From the NCBI GenBank assembly GCA_044433115.1, contig JAWXTY010000001.1:62001-126000 (forward strand): 64,000 nucleotides of DNA, in the 5' to 3' direction. The stretch comes from CAKUIA01 sp044433115. GTDB lineage: Bacteria; Verrucomicrobiota; Verrucomicrobiia; Opitutales; Intestinicryptomonadaceae. The stretch's first letter is position 1. The number at the start of each line of letters is the position of its first letter. A model generated the notes under the pieces. It did not search any database. It worked only from the letters and a program-made list of their open reading frames with translations, and was not told the DNA's origin. The position numbers were made by a program, and so were the translations under genes. Shown here piece by piece: positions 24,954 to 34,548 of this stretch.

Positions 24954-27593
24954 TTAGTAGGATATGTAAAGTTCGAGGGATTTCAAGATTTCTTTGAGTT
25001 GGGAGGCTTTTTCTGGGGCTTCGAGGAGGATTGATTTAGTTTCGGCTAGGTCTGTGTTGAGGTCGTAGAGGGCTTCAGGTTGAGGGGGTGTTACGCCTTT
25101 TTGAACCAAGCGTCTGCCAGTTAGGGCTTCACGATTAGTGCCATCTATGTATTTAAAGCCAGCGTTGCGTATAGTGCGTACACCAGTTTTGCTTATAGTT
25201 ACAAGGTTTTTTCTATCGAATTTTTCGCCTTGCCAGATTTTGTAAATATCTTGGCTATCAATAGCTTGTCTTTTTGTATCTAGCTTAAAATCGACGATGT
25301 GGGCTATAGTTGCAAATATATCTACTAAGCCAAAGACTTCATCAGAGCTAGAGCCTTTAGGGAAATTATCGCCCCATTTTACTATAAAAGGAACTCGGCT
25401 TCCACCTTCAAATTCGCTACTTTTACCAGAATTAAGCGTGCCATTAGGCTTAAATCCCTTAGATATAAAGTCTGCCATAAAAGCTTTTTGGCTGGCTTGT
25501 CCACCTGCTCTTTGCCTCATACCCATTTGCATTTGTCCGCCTTGCCTGTTAATTCTTTCTAGCATAGCTTGGCTAGGAGTAACGCCCCCATTGTCTGAGG
25601 TGAAAATAATTAGCGTATTGTCGTATTGCCCACTCTCTTTTAGGTATGCAATTACATCGCCAAGAGAGTCGTCTAAGTCCATTATATAATCGCCGTAAGC
25701 ACCAATATTGCTCTTGCCTGCATTTTTCTTAGAGGGGGTTATAGGCTCGTGTATAGCAGGATTAGCGAAGTATAAAAAGAAAGGCTTTTTGCCATCTACG
25801 CTCTTTATCCAATTTATAGCTTTTTGGGTAACAGTCGCAATAACTTCATCTGCAACACGTTGGGGTGCGTCGTATCCATCATAGGCTTCTTGCTTAGATG
25901 AATTGTAGCCATTGTCGACGTTATTTAGGGATTTTAAGCCCCAGATTTTGTCGTTTTCTAGCCACACATTTGCACTGTCGCCAAGGTTGGTAGCTATAGC
26001 CCAAGAGTAGTCGAAGCCAGTGATGTTTATGCCTGTTTTAGTGATGTCGCTACGTAAATCTACCCTATGCGTATTTGTGCCAAGCCCCAAGTGCCACTTG
26101 CCGAACATAGCAGTTGTGTAGCCTTTTTCTTTGAGCATTTTTTGTAGAGTAAATGTAGTAGCTTTGAGCAGTTGAGGTGAATAGCCCCAAGCCCCTGCCT
26201 GATGTTCCTTTACACGCCAAGGATAAATCCCCGTAAGTACAGCGTATCTAGTTGGCGAACAAACACTACTTGCAGTTTGAGCGTTAGTGAAATTAATACC
26301 CTCGCTTGCAAGCATATTCATATTTGGCGTTTGAAGCAAATCTTGGCTTGCCCCATTTACATTTAAAGAACCAAAGCCAAAGTCGTCTGCAAGAAATAGA
26401 ATTATATTAGGGAGTTTCTTAGAAGTTTTAGTACTTTCCTTTGTAGTATTTTCTTTTATAGGCTTTGCTTTTTCGTCTGAGGGCAATATGTCTCGAACTG
26501 GGCGAAGGAAGTTGTAAATTCTAATAGCATCGCCTTGAGGACCTCTACCTTGAGGGTAAAGTGAGGGGTTACCAACTTTTAGCTCAGAGCGTTGAGCCCC
26601 TGCTCCGTGTACGTCCAGCCACTCGTTATTCATATATCCCATTGAACGCCCGAAATTTACATAACAAGCTGTATCTGTGCTAGTTGGGAAATTTTCTCTC
26701 TTATGTATAGAACTAGACCAAAATGCAGGATAGTCCTTTTTCTTTGCCTCATTTATAATTTCTGTACAGTTAAATATAGGATTTATCGCAGCAGAATTAG
26801 TGTGGTCTGGAGACCTTGTATAATCGACTATACTTTGCAATTCCTTTGCAGTAGGCATACGCCAATCGCTGTAGCCAGCGAAGTTTAGCTTATTTGCAAT
26901 CGTGTTTGCCTCCTCCCAATTTAGACCTTTTTTAGAGTCGTTTTTAGCCCACATTAAATTTGTAGATAAGTCTGAAATCGTGCCATCTTTATTGTCTACA
27001 AAAATGTTTTTAGAGTAATCTTCATTGCCTCGAACTATGTATACGTAGAAAGTCTTTGTGCGATTTCGCTTTTGCTCGTAGCCATAACCCTTAATCCTGC
27101 CATCGGCAAAATTCACGCCAAACATAGTCTTACTTCCATACATAGTTGTTGCCGTATATATACTAGTTGTGGCAAATTGAGCGTCGATGAGTCTTTCGCC
27201 TGCATTGATGTCTCCATATCCAAAATCGAAGAATTTTGTATCTATAAAGGGAGTTGCCTTAGTGCTTGTGGCTGTTGGGTTTAAGTCGAAGCCATCGAAG
27301 TCTATAAGGGAATAAAGCTCTCGAATATTGGGCAAACGCCAATCGCTAAAACCTGCTAATTTAGAATTTTTTGCATACTCGAAAGCCTCAGCTAAAGTGA
27401 GCTTATCTGAAGTATCAATCTTGCCATCATTATTTGTATCGCAAGTTTTCGACCAAGTCAGCTGAGTGTTCTTATCTGAAATCGTGCCATTTTTATTATT
27501 CACATAGTCAGGCTTATCCAATATCTTAAAAGGCTGAGCATAGGCACTTAAAGTTGTGAGACAAAAAATAAATGATTTAAAAATTAGCTTCAT
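24954..27593 (-). CDS. Secreted DUF1566-DUF1566-sulfatase fusion protein
   Basis: About 879 residues from the ATG at 27591-27593; the longer frame would need a TTG start. Signal peptide KLIFKSFIFCLTTLSAYAQ. Residues about 30-380 hold two DUF1566 (Lcl_C-type) modules, each with NNKNGTISD or DNKDGTISD, then W(S/A)K, then AGFSDWR(L/M)P. Residues about 398-879 are a full type I sulfatase: LADDFGFGS metal site, SSVCSPTR near 445 (Cys of the CxPxR motif that is converted to formylglycine), FGKWHLG, FTSDNGG. Export to the periplasm or surface is expected. Sulfatases of this size normally lack DUF1566 modules, which are thought to act in adhesion or binding. Confidence 0.88.
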   Translation of the reverse strand: MKLIFKSFIFCLTTLSAYAQPFKILDKPDYVNNKNGTISDKNTQLTWSKTCDTNNDGKIDTSDKLTLAEAFEYAKNSKLAGFSDWRLPNIRELYSLIDFDGFDLNPTATSTKATPFIDTKFFDFGYGDINAGERLIDAQFATTSIYTATTMYGSKTMFGVNFADGRIKGYGYEQKRNRTKTFYVYIVRGNEDYSKNIFVDNKDGTISDLSTNLMWAKNDSKKGLNWEEANTIANKLNFAGYSDWRMPTAKELQSIVDYTRSPDHTNSAAINPIFNCTEIINEAKKKDYPAFWSSSIHKRENFPTSTDTACYVNFGRSMGYMNNEWLDVHGAGAQRSELKVGNPSLYPQGRGPQGDAIRIYNFLRPVRDILPSDEKAKPIKENTTKESTKTSKKLPNIILFLADDFGFGSLNVNGASQDLLQTPNMNMLASEGINFTNAQTASSVCSPTRYAVLTGIYPWRVKEHQAGAWGYSPQLLKATTFTLQKMLKEKGYTTAMFGKWHLGLGTNTHRVDLRSDITKTGINITGFDYSWAIATNLGDSANVWLENDKIWGLKSLNNVDNGYNSSKQEAYDGYDAPQRVADEVIATVTQKAINWIKSVDGKKPFFLYFANPAIHEPITPSKKNAGKSNIGAYGDYIMDLDDSLGDVIAYLKESGQYDNTLIIFTSDNGGVTPSQAMLERINRQGGQMQMGMRQRAGGQASQKAFMADFISKGFKPNGTLNSGKSSEFEGGSRVPFIVKWGDNFPKGSSSDEVFGLVDIFATIAHIVDFKLDTKRQAIDSQDIYKIWQGEKFDRKNLVTISKTGVRTIRNAGFKYIDGTNREALTGRRLVQKGVTPPQPEALYDLNTDLAETKSILLEAPEKASQLKEILKSLELYISY

Positions 27594-27640
27594 ACAAATA
27601 TTAAACAAGAGGCTAAGAGTTTTGTTTCAAATAAAAAATA

Positions 27641-28051
27641 CTAGGCTTCTTCTGTGTAGCCGTATTCTTTGGCAATTTCGATAAATTGAGGCTGAGACTT
27701 TAATAGAGAAACCCAAGCTTTTTTTGGGAATTTTAGCCATTTGTCGCACTTTGGGGCAAACTGAGGTTGGAGTATCAAAAGTTTACGCCAGTTGTCGTGA
27801 TAAAAACTGTCCCACTTATCGCAGCGTGAAGCAAATTGAGGCTGAACTCGCATAAGAGAAACCCAAGCCTTTCTTGTGAATTTATCCCATCTATTACACT
27901 TGCACTCAAGCTCTGGGTGAGCCTTCAATATAGATAGCCACTGCCCTGTTTGAAATTCTTCCCACTTATCGCAGTCTTTCGCATTGTCTGGATTTTCAAC
28001 TATTAAATCTACCCACGCATCTAGGCTTAAATTATTATTATTTTCTGTCAT
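27641..28051 (-). CDS. Tryptophan/cysteine 25-residue repeat protein
   Basis: 136 residues built from five tandem 25-residue repeats of the form (A/N/Q)WxxLLxxxPQFAxxCDKWxxF. No signal peptide or membrane segment. Similar W-x-x-L..QPQFA..CDW repeats occur in proteins of gut bacteria, with no assigned function known to me; the pattern suggests a helical solenoid for protein binding. The final repeat loses the CDKW part and ends in EIAKEYGYTEEA. It lies upstream of the DUF1566-sulfatase gene in the same orientation. Confidence 0.7.
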   Translation of the reverse strand: MTENNNNLSLDAWVDLIVENPDNAKDCDKWEEFQTGQWLSILKAHPELECKCNRWDKFTRKAWVSLMRVQPQFASRCDKWDSFYHDNWRKLLILQPQFAPKCDKWLKFPKKAWVSLLKSQPQFIEIAKEYGYTEEA

Positions 28052-28079
28052 TGTTATATTTTAGATACCCCCTTTAAAT

Positions 28080-28107
28080 TAAAAAGAGCGTTCCAAGAAT
28101 AGAACGC
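28080..28107 (-). terminator. Rho-independent terminator of the Sel1 lipoprotein gene
   Basis: On the minus strand, stem GCGTTC (28102-28107) and GAACGC (28088-28093) with an 8-nt loop, followed by TCTTTTT (28080-28087). It lies about 38 bp past the stop of the gene at 28145-29077. Confidence 0.75.
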
Positions 28108-28144
28108 CCCCTTGTAAATTATTTTATAAATCTAATTTTGCAAA

Positions 28145-29077
28145 CTACTTAGTAGCTTCTTTAGTTTCCTTAGCAGCTTGTTCTGCCTTGATTTTTTCTA
28201 CTAAAGCACCCAAGATTTCTTTAGCTTGCTTGTGTCCATTTTTAGCTGCAATATTAAAGCAATTAAGAGCAATCTTGTTATTCTTTTCAACGCCTATAGC
28301 TCTATCATAATATACGCCCAAGTTGAATATAGCTTGGATATTGCCTTGTTCAGCAGATTTTTTAATCCACTTGAAAGACTCAACTGGGTTCTTTTCAACA
28401 CCAGCACCTGCGATGAAACGTACACCTAAGTCTAATTGAGCGTCAGGGTCGCCAAGAGTAGCTGCTTTTGCTAGTAAAGACAATGCCTTAGCTTCGTCTT
28501 TTTCAGTGCCAATGCCCTTATCTAAGAATACGCTCAAGTTATAAAGAGCCTTTGCATCGCCTTGATTAGCTGCCTTAACAGTCCATTTTACAGCTTCAAC
28601 TGGGTTCTTTTCGACGCCAATACCTGCTGCATAATATGCACCTAAGTAACGTTGTGCAGTTGCATTATCTTGATTAGCTGCAGCTTGATAAAGCTTGAAA
28701 GCTTCGTCTAAATTCTTTTCAGTACCAATACCAACTGCATAGAAAAGAGCCAAGTTAGCTTGAGCCTTTGCATAACCTAAGTCAGCAGATTTTTTAATTT
28801 CAGAGAAAGCCTTAGATAAGTCCTTGTCTTCTTGTTTTAGATATTCAAGAGCTGAATTATAAATAGCTTCTGGGCTGCCAGCTGGTGCAGGAGTTGCAGT
28901 TGCAGTTTTAGCTGGAGTAGTTTTAGCAGCTGCAGCAGTTGCAGCAGTTGCCTTAGCTACAGGAGTAGCAGGAGTAGCTTCAGTTTTTTCTGCAGTTTTA
29001 TCAGACTCGCTACAAGCTGAAAGAGAAATTGCAAGAGCTGCAAGAGTTGCAGAAGTAATTTTATTTATTTTTTTCAT
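28145..29077 (-). CDS. Sel1-repeat lipoprotein
   Basis: 310 residues. Lipobox signal peptide ending AISLSACSES (Cys22), then a low-complexity Ala/Thr/Pro/Lys linker (about 25-65) such as separates anchored proteins from the membrane, then about six Sel1 repeats with the YAVGIGTEKNLDEAFKLY pattern, and a Lys/Glu-rich tail. Likely a periplasmic, lipid-anchored interaction scaffold. A good terminator follows it. The repeats resemble those of the larger membrane protein at 1112-3031. Confidence 0.88.
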   Translation of the reverse strand: MKKINKITSATLAALAISLSACSESDKTAEKTEATPATPVAKATAATAAAAKTTPAKTATATPAPAGSPEAIYNSALEYLKQEDKDLSKAFSEIKKSADLGYAKAQANLALFYAVGIGTEKNLDEAFKLYQAAANQDNATAQRYLGAYYAAGIGVEKNPVEAVKWTVKAANQGDAKALYNLSVFLDKGIGTEKDEAKALSLLAKAATLGDPDAQLDLGVRFIAGAGVEKNPVESFKWIKKSAEQGNIQAIFNLGVYYDRAIGVEKNNKIALNCFNIAAKNGHKQAKEILGALVEKIKAEQAAKETKEATK

Positions 29078-29244
29078 ATTTTATTTGGTTTTATTATTAA
29101 AAGTAATGACTAGTATAAATATGCAATTTAACTAGTACCAATATACAACTAACAATTCTTTCAAATTAGATAATACTTTTCAAGCATTTTTTGCAATTAA
29201 ATAGTATTTTTAGGTTAATTCTTGATTTTAGGCTAATTTGTGAT

Positions 29245-30369
29245 TTAAGCCAACTCGTAATGAGAGTCTAGGTTACGTGCTAAATATTTTTTGATTTCGA
29301 GCATAGACATAATGGAAATCAATTTATTAGGGGGAAAGTCGCTTATAAGCATAATAGACTCTTCTATAGATAGGGACGCTCCAGACTTGAAAAAGGAATA
29401 TACATACTCTTCGTCGGGGCTAAGAGATGATTTATCCGAAACTTCTTTTGTTTTTCTTTCACTAAAATTAAATTCTAAGTTTTGATTAGGCTTTCCATAT
29501 CTAAAATTAAGTTGGTCTATAACATCTTGGGCAGAACAAGCAATATTGACACCTTGGCTAATTAGAGTATTCGTACCTTTAGAGTAAATCGAGTCAATGC
29601 GTCCAGGAACTGCAAATACATCTCTACCAAAATCGCCAGCTTGCCCTGCAGTAATCATACTACCACCTTTAGGGGCAGACTCTACAACCACAGTAGCAAT
29701 AGCAATACCTGCAATAATCCTGTTACGCTGAGGAAAGGTTCGCTTGTCGACACGTCTTGATATAGTATATTCACTAATTACTGCGTTGTTTTCGAGTATT
29801 TTATTATATAAATTAGCGTTGTCTTGAGGGTAAATTACATCTACACCTCCTCCTAACACAGCGATAGTCGCCCCTCCTGCTTCCAAAGCTCCCCAGTGAG
29901 CTGCAGTATCAACACCCTTTGCAAGTCCACTAATCACACAATACCCAGCCTTAGCAAATTCATAAGCAAATTCCCTTGCTACCTTTTCTCCATACAAAGA
30001 ACAAAGCCTTGTTCCAACTATTGCAATACAAGGCATTTGCAAAACATCTGCATTACCCTTTACATAAAGCCCCAAAGGTCTACTTGAAGTTTCAAGCAAT
30101 TCAGTAGGATACTTTTCGTTTTCTATAGAAAAATACTCAACTTGCATATCCTTCATTTTAGTCAAATAATCACCATCGAGAATATTTTTGTTTTTCAAAA
30201 TAGAGTCTAACTTTTTGCTAGTCATTTTTGGTGCAATTTTTAACTCATCATAAGAAGCATTTAAGACTGCCTCAGGATTTCCAAAATAATCCAACAAAGC
30301 CCTTGCCCCAACACTGCCTAATTCAGGTATTGAGGATAATTTCATATAATCTAAATCTATTTTATTCAT
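29245..30369 (-). CDS. dprA: DNA processing protein DprA
   Basis: 374 residues. DprA loads RecA on incoming single-stranded DNA during natural transformation. The Rossmann core is clear: IVGTRLCSLYGEKVAREFA, ISGLAKGVDTAAHWGALEAGG, AVLGGGVDVIYPQDN, then FPQRNRIIAGI. An N-terminal helical region precedes it, and the C-terminal part from about 300 has the winged-helix-like DprA domain. It overlaps nnrDE by 8 bp, so the two are coupled. Confidence 0.95.
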   Translation of the reverse strand: MNKIDLDYMKLSSIPELGSVGARALLDYFGNPEAVLNASYDELKIAPKMTSKKLDSILKNKNILDGDYLTKMKDMQVEYFSIENEKYPTELLETSSRPLGLYVKGNADVLQMPCIAIVGTRLCSLYGEKVAREFAYEFAKAGYCVISGLAKGVDTAAHWGALEAGGATIAVLGGGVDVIYPQDNANLYNKILENNAVISEYTISRRVDKRTFPQRNRIIAGIAIATVVVESAPKGGSMITAGQAGDFGRDVFAVPGRIDSIYSKGTNTLISQGVNIACSAQDVIDQLNFRYGKPNQNLEFNFSERKTKEVSDKSSLSPDEEYVYSFFKSGASLSIEESIMLISDFPPNKLISIMSMLEIKKYLARNLDSHYELA

Positions 30370-31870
30370 AATCTTCTAAGTTAGTTTTGTTCAAATATTC
30401 TATTAATTGGCTTGCACTAAATCCATTTTCGCCATACTTTGCAACTAGTTTATGCGAAGATTTTGCCAAGATTGCATAAGCACTTAGTGCCTTATCTAAA
30501 ATGCTTAAATTCAATTCTTTATTAGCAATTAAGCCCCCAGCAATCCCTGCTAAAATATCTCCAGTTGAGCCTCTTGCAAGAGCTGGGCTTGCCATTGCAT
30601 TTATTACAATTTGCTCGCCATCACAAGCTCTAACATAGCGACCCTTTAGTAATATATTTACTCCATATTCCTTTGAAACTCTCAACAATTCTTCATTTGA
30701 GCAATCTTTAGCTAGTCTCAAAAATTCGCCATTATGAGGAGTAATTAAAGCATTATCCTTAGTTTTTAATAGTTCTAAATTAGCTGGATTAATTGCGTCT
30801 GCATCTAAGATTATAGGGCAAGTGCTAGACTTAATTATTTCTGCAACTAGAGCCTTTGTCTCGAGACTTTGCCCAATTCCTGAACCTATCAAAATTGCAG
30901 TAGCTTTAGATAAATACTTCTTGATTAAAAAGAAATTCTCCAAAGATAAATAACCCTCAGGGCAAGTGCTACAACCTGTATACATCGCCGAAGGCTCTTT
31001 TACAGCATAGGCAACTTCGAGGGCTTCTGGCACAAATGCACGCAACAAGCCTACAGAACTTCTTAGAGCAGATTGCACATTCAAAAGCACTGCCCCCTTA
31101 TACTCCATAGAGCCTCCTACAACTATCAAAAATCCATAATCTCGCTTATCGCTCAAAGCACGCCTTGGCTTATCAAAAAAGTCTAAATTTTGAGGTGAGT
31201 ATATACAATACTCGCCTTGTTTTTGCCCCTTAAAAAAGCCCATATCTATATAGCGTATCCTGCCTGTATATTGGGCGTTGCAATCTAAGAATATTTCGCT
31301 TTTTGCAATGGCTGTAGCATAAGTATAATCAGCTTTAAAGGCAAGAGAGACTTCTTCTTTTGAAATCCCAAAAGGCATATCTATAGTAATTTTTAGAGCA
31401 TCTAAGTCGTTTACTTTAAGTAAAATATCTTGAAAATATTCGCTTAGACTAGGCTTTGTTCGCATAGCAGCGATTGCCTCAATAATTATATCGACATTCA
31501 AGCTTTCAAGCTCTTCTTTATTTATGAAAATTATATCCAAGCCCTGCCCTAAAAGCTCATCTAGCAAAAGCTTTGTGTTTGCCTTAAGAGAGTCTCTATC
31601 AAAGCACTCAAGTATATAAATTTTTGTAGCACAAAGCTGAGACTTCATAGCCAACAAAAAAGCTAAGCCATCACTTGCGTTGTGTCCTTTGCCAAGCAAG
31701 AGCAATAGACTTTTTATGGCTTTATTAAAATACTTTTCGCTTAAAAAATCTTCAGCAATTTTTGAGCCAACTTCACGAATTACACTCAATTCATCTCGTT
31801 TAGCACTTGAAAAATATTGCTCTTCAAAGGCTTGGGAGTCTTTAGCTGAAAGTATATTGTCGTAATACAT
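30362..31870 (-). CDS. nnr: Bifunctional NAD(P)HX epimerase/dehydratase
   Basis: 502 residues. Repairs hydrated NAD(P)H. The N-terminal YjeF_N epimerase (about 1-215) has LLGKGHNASDGLAFL, an altered form of the usual GxGNNGGDG loop. The C-terminal ribokinase-like ADP/ATP-dependent dehydratase (about 230-490) has VVGGSMEYKGA, DADAIN, ITPHNGEF and the NASPALARGSTGDILAG-type anion hole (here NAMASPALARGSTGD). Overlaps dprA; acpS lies 43 bp upstream in the same direction. Confidence 0.92.
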   Translation of the reverse strand: MYYDNILSAKDSQAFEEQYFSSAKRDELSVIREVGSKIAEDFLSEKYFNKAIKSLLLLLGKGHNASDGLAFLLAMKSQLCATKIYILECFDRDSLKANTKLLLDELLGQGLDIIFINKEELESLNVDIIIEAIAAMRTKPSLSEYFQDILLKVNDLDALKITIDMPFGISKEEVSLAFKADYTYATAIAKSEIFLDCNAQYTGRIRYIDMGFFKGQKQGEYCIYSPQNLDFFDKPRRALSDKRDYGFLIVVGGSMEYKGAVLLNVQSALRSSVGLLRAFVPEALEVAYAVKEPSAMYTGCSTCPEGYLSLENFFLIKKYLSKATAILIGSGIGQSLETKALVAEIIKSSTCPIILDADAINPANLELLKTKDNALITPHNGEFLRLAKDCSNEELLRVSKEYGVNILLKGRYVRACDGEQIVINAMASPALARGSTGDILAGIAGGLIANKELNLSILDKALSAYAILAKSSHKLVAKYGENGFSASQLIEYLNKTNLEDYE

Positions 31871-31913
31871 AATAAAATTTATAAATTGTTATACTTAAAA
31901 GAGCAAGTATTTT

Positions 31914-32303
31914 TTATTGAGATATGACTACAAAGGCTACAGCGTAGTCCTTTAAGTGGCTTAGGCTTATATCTATTTTAGTCGCTCCAAGGCTTTGCAT
32001 TATAGACTCAGCTTGTTTGTCTAAGATAGCAATGGGCTTGCCATTTTCATCATTTTTAACTGCAAAACTCTTAGGGCTAAGTCCTTTTACAAAACCCAAG
32101 CCAAGAGCCTTTGCCATTGCCTCTTTAGCTGCAAATCTCGCTGCATAATGTTGAGCCTTATTCGCCCTTTGCTCGCAATATTCAATTTCAAAATCAGCAA
32201 AATTCTTAGACAAAAAGCTATCCTTATAATTATCTAAGAGCTTTGCAATTCTTTCCACATCGCAAATATCAGTACCAATTCCTATTATAGGGCTAGACAT
32301 CAA
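31914..32303 (-). CDS. acpS: Holo-[acyl-carrier-protein] synthase
   Basis: 129 residues, normal for AcpS. Transfers 4'-phosphopantetheine to ACP. Contains the metal-binding GIGTDICDVERI start and the ARFAAKEAMAKALG catalytic motif, plus the terminal SLSHLKDYAVAFVV. Overlaps pdxJ by 11 bp; pdxJ-acpS adjacency is conserved in many bacteria. Confidence 0.95.
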   Translation of the reverse strand: MMSSPIIGIGTDICDVERIAKLLDNYKDSFLSKNFADFEIEYCEQRANKAQHYAARFAAKEAMAKALGLGFVKGLSPKSFAVKNDENGKPIAILDKQAESIMQSLGATKIDISLSHLKDYAVAFVVISQ

Positions 32304-33036
32304 TTAAGCTCCTCATTTGCATAACTGCCATTTTCATACCCACAGTCAAAGCCTTTGATACTATGCTATGGCCTATATTTAGCTCATTGAATTCTGCAAT
32401 GCTTAGGAACTTTTTGATATTTATATAATTAAGTCCGTGTCCTGCATTTGTAGTTAAATAGAGTTCTTTTGCTAGAATACTTGCTTTTCTAATTCTTGCA
32501 CACTCTTTTTTTAGCTCAAGCTCATCGCCCCAAGAGTTTGCAAAAGCTCCTGTATGAAGCTCTATATGAGTTGCTCCAGTTTGCCTTGCTCTCTTAATTT
32601 GCTCTAAGGCAGGGTCTATAAATAGCGATACGATTATGCCAGCGTCTTGCAAAGTTTTAGTAGCATATTCGACCTCAGAAAACTTAGAGATTATATCTAA
32701 ACCTCCTTCAGTAGTAACTTCCATACGATTTTCAGGCACTATACAAACATAATCTGGTTTAAACTCAAGAGCCTTTGTTACCATTTCCTTAGTGCAAGCC
32801 ATTTCCATATTCAACTTAGTTTGCATAATCTCCTTAACTCTAAGAATATCTGCATCTTGTATATGCCTTCTATCTTCTCTAAGGTGCATAGTCAAAGAGT
32901 CTGCTCCACCACTTTCAGCAAGGCGAGCCATCTCTACTATATCAGGTTCAATGATTATGCCTGAATTTACATCTACATCACAATAACGTGCTTGTCTCAA
33001 AGTAGCACAATGGTCTATATTTACTCCTAATTTCAT
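32293..33036 (-). CDS. pdxJ: Pyridoxine 5'-phosphate synthase
   Basis: 247 residues. Condenses deoxyxylulose-5-phosphate with 3-amino-2-oxopropyl phosphate to form PNP in the DXP-dependent vitamin B6 route. The family start LGVNIDHCATLRQAR (usually NIDHVATLRxAR) and internal GADSLTMHLREDRRHI, ELHTGAFA and LTTNAGHGLNY blocks are intact. First gene of the pdxJ-acpS pair. Confidence 0.96.
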   Translation of the reverse strand: MKLGVNIDHCATLRQARYCDVDVNSGIIIEPDIVEMARLAESGGADSLTMHLREDRRHIQDADILRVKEIMQTKLNMEMACTKEMVTKALEFKPDYVCIVPENRMEVTTEGGLDIISKFSEVEYATKTLQDAGIIVSLFIDPALEQIKRARQTGATHIELHTGAFANSWGDELELKKECARIRKASILAKELYLTTNAGHGLNYINIKKFLSIAEFNELNIGHSIVSKALTVGMKMAVMQMRSLIDV

Positions 33037-33064
33037 TTCTTTTCCTTAATTTTGCTGAATTTTC

Positions 33065-34543
33065 TTATCTAAAAGTACGCCAAAAAGATGGTACAAAAAG
33101 TGCCAATATTGCGTAAATTTCTATTCTTCCTAAAATCATTAAAAATGCCAATAATATCTTTGACGCATCAGTCATAAATGAATAGCTATGAGAAGGACCA
33201 ACCTCTGCTAAGGCAGGACCAACATTAGATAAACTAGATATAACTGAAGATATTGCACCTGCAAAGCTCATATCGCTTTCAAATATAGATATTAAAAATA
33301 TGCCTATAAAAAATAGCAAAGCATACAATACCACAAAGCCCAAAACTTGGTTAGAACTATCGTCATCTAAGGCTTTGCCATTAATCATTAGAGGTCTTAT
33401 AACTTTTGGTCTATAAGACTTTTCAATCTGCATAAAAGTTAACTTTATAGATGTTATTACCCTACTTAGCTTTAAGCCCCCAGATGTTGAACCTGCACAA
33501 GCTCCTGTACACATTAATATAAATAACAAAATTTGCGTCATTGGCTCCCATAAAGTGTAGTCGCCAACGCTATAACCTGTGGTAGTTACTATAGACAAGA
33601 CCTCGAATAAAGTAGAGCGATAGGAATTGTGCAAGTTTGCAAAACTCATATTTGAAAAATCTATCATAGGCAAAGCAAGTATTAGAGCTGCAATCAAGCA
33701 CATCAAAAGATAAGTCCAAAATTCTGTGTTCTTTTTTACATAAGTAAAATTACCTTTTATTAGCGAAAGCATAAATATAAAACTAAGCCCTGCAATGAAC
33801 ATAAAGACTATCATAGCCCACTCGAGAGCAGGACTGTTAAATTCTGACATATATGTTTCATATAAGGCAAAGCCCCCCGAAGGCACTGTAGTTAACATAT
33901 AACAAAAAGCTTGAAAGCAATCTAAACCACATAGGTAATATGTAATAAAGCATAATACTGATATACTTATGTATAAATAAAATATCTTGGCTATGCCATT
34001 TTTAATCTTGCCTGTGTCGTGTTCTGAGGAATTTGCACTAGACTCGTATGAATATAAAATTCTTGCCCCTGCCCCCAAAAATGAAAGTATGGCAACAAAG
34101 AATACTACTACCCCTAAGCCCCCTATCCACTGACTTAAGGCTCGCCAAAACAAAAGACTCTTAGGAAAATCTACTACGCTAGCAAAGGCACTTGCCCCTG
34201 TGGTACTAAAGCCACTTGTACTTTCAAATATCGCATCTGCATAGTGGGCGTCTACTATCAACATAAAGGGCAATGCCCCAAATAGAGAAGTTGCAAGCCA
34301 GCCTAGTGCTATAATACAAAATGCTTCTCGCTTAAATAACTTCATCTGAGCATTTCTACTTGGCAAATAAAAGGCAAAGGAAATAACTAAAGCCGAAATT
34401 AAAGATATTAGCCAACCTGACATTGCAGATTGCTCAAGTGCTTCTGCTCTATATATAAAGGATACGCCCAAGCTTAGCAATATTGCCCCTGCTAAAATGG
34501 CAAATATCATAGATAATAGCTTTGATACAATCTTGTAATTCAT
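33065..34543 (-). CDS. trkH: Trk-type potassium transporter membrane subunit
   Basis: 492 residues, about ten to twelve membrane helices arranged as four M1-P-M2 units. Pore-loop filter segments with conserved glycines include STSGFSTTGAS, TVPSGGFALY, VTTTGYSVGDY and SSLSNVGPALAEVGP. Imports K+ with the TrkA regulatory subunit, whose gene is 5 bp upstream on the same strand. Confidence 0.95.
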   Translation of the reverse strand: MNYKIVSKLLSMIFAILAGAILLSLGVSFIYRAEALEQSAMSGWLISLISALVISFAFYLPSRNAQMKLFKREAFCIIALGWLATSLFGALPFMLIVDAHYADAIFESTSGFSTTGASAFASVVDFPKSLLFWRALSQWIGGLGVVVFFVAILSFLGAGARILYSYESSANSSEHDTGKIKNGIAKIFYLYISISVLCFITYYLCGLDCFQAFCYMLTTVPSGGFALYETYMSEFNSPALEWAMIVFMFIAGLSFIFMLSLIKGNFTYVKKNTEFWTYLLMCLIAALILALPMIDFSNMSFANLHNSYRSTLFEVLSIVTTTGYSVGDYTLWEPMTQILLFILMCTGACAGSTSGGLKLSRVITSIKLTFMQIEKSYRPKVIRPLMINGKALDDDSSNQVLGFVVLYALLFFIGIFLISIFESDMSFAGAISSVISSLSNVGPALAEVGPSHSYSFMTDASKILLAFLMILGRIEIYAILALFVPSFWRTFR

Positions 34544-34548
34544 AATTT

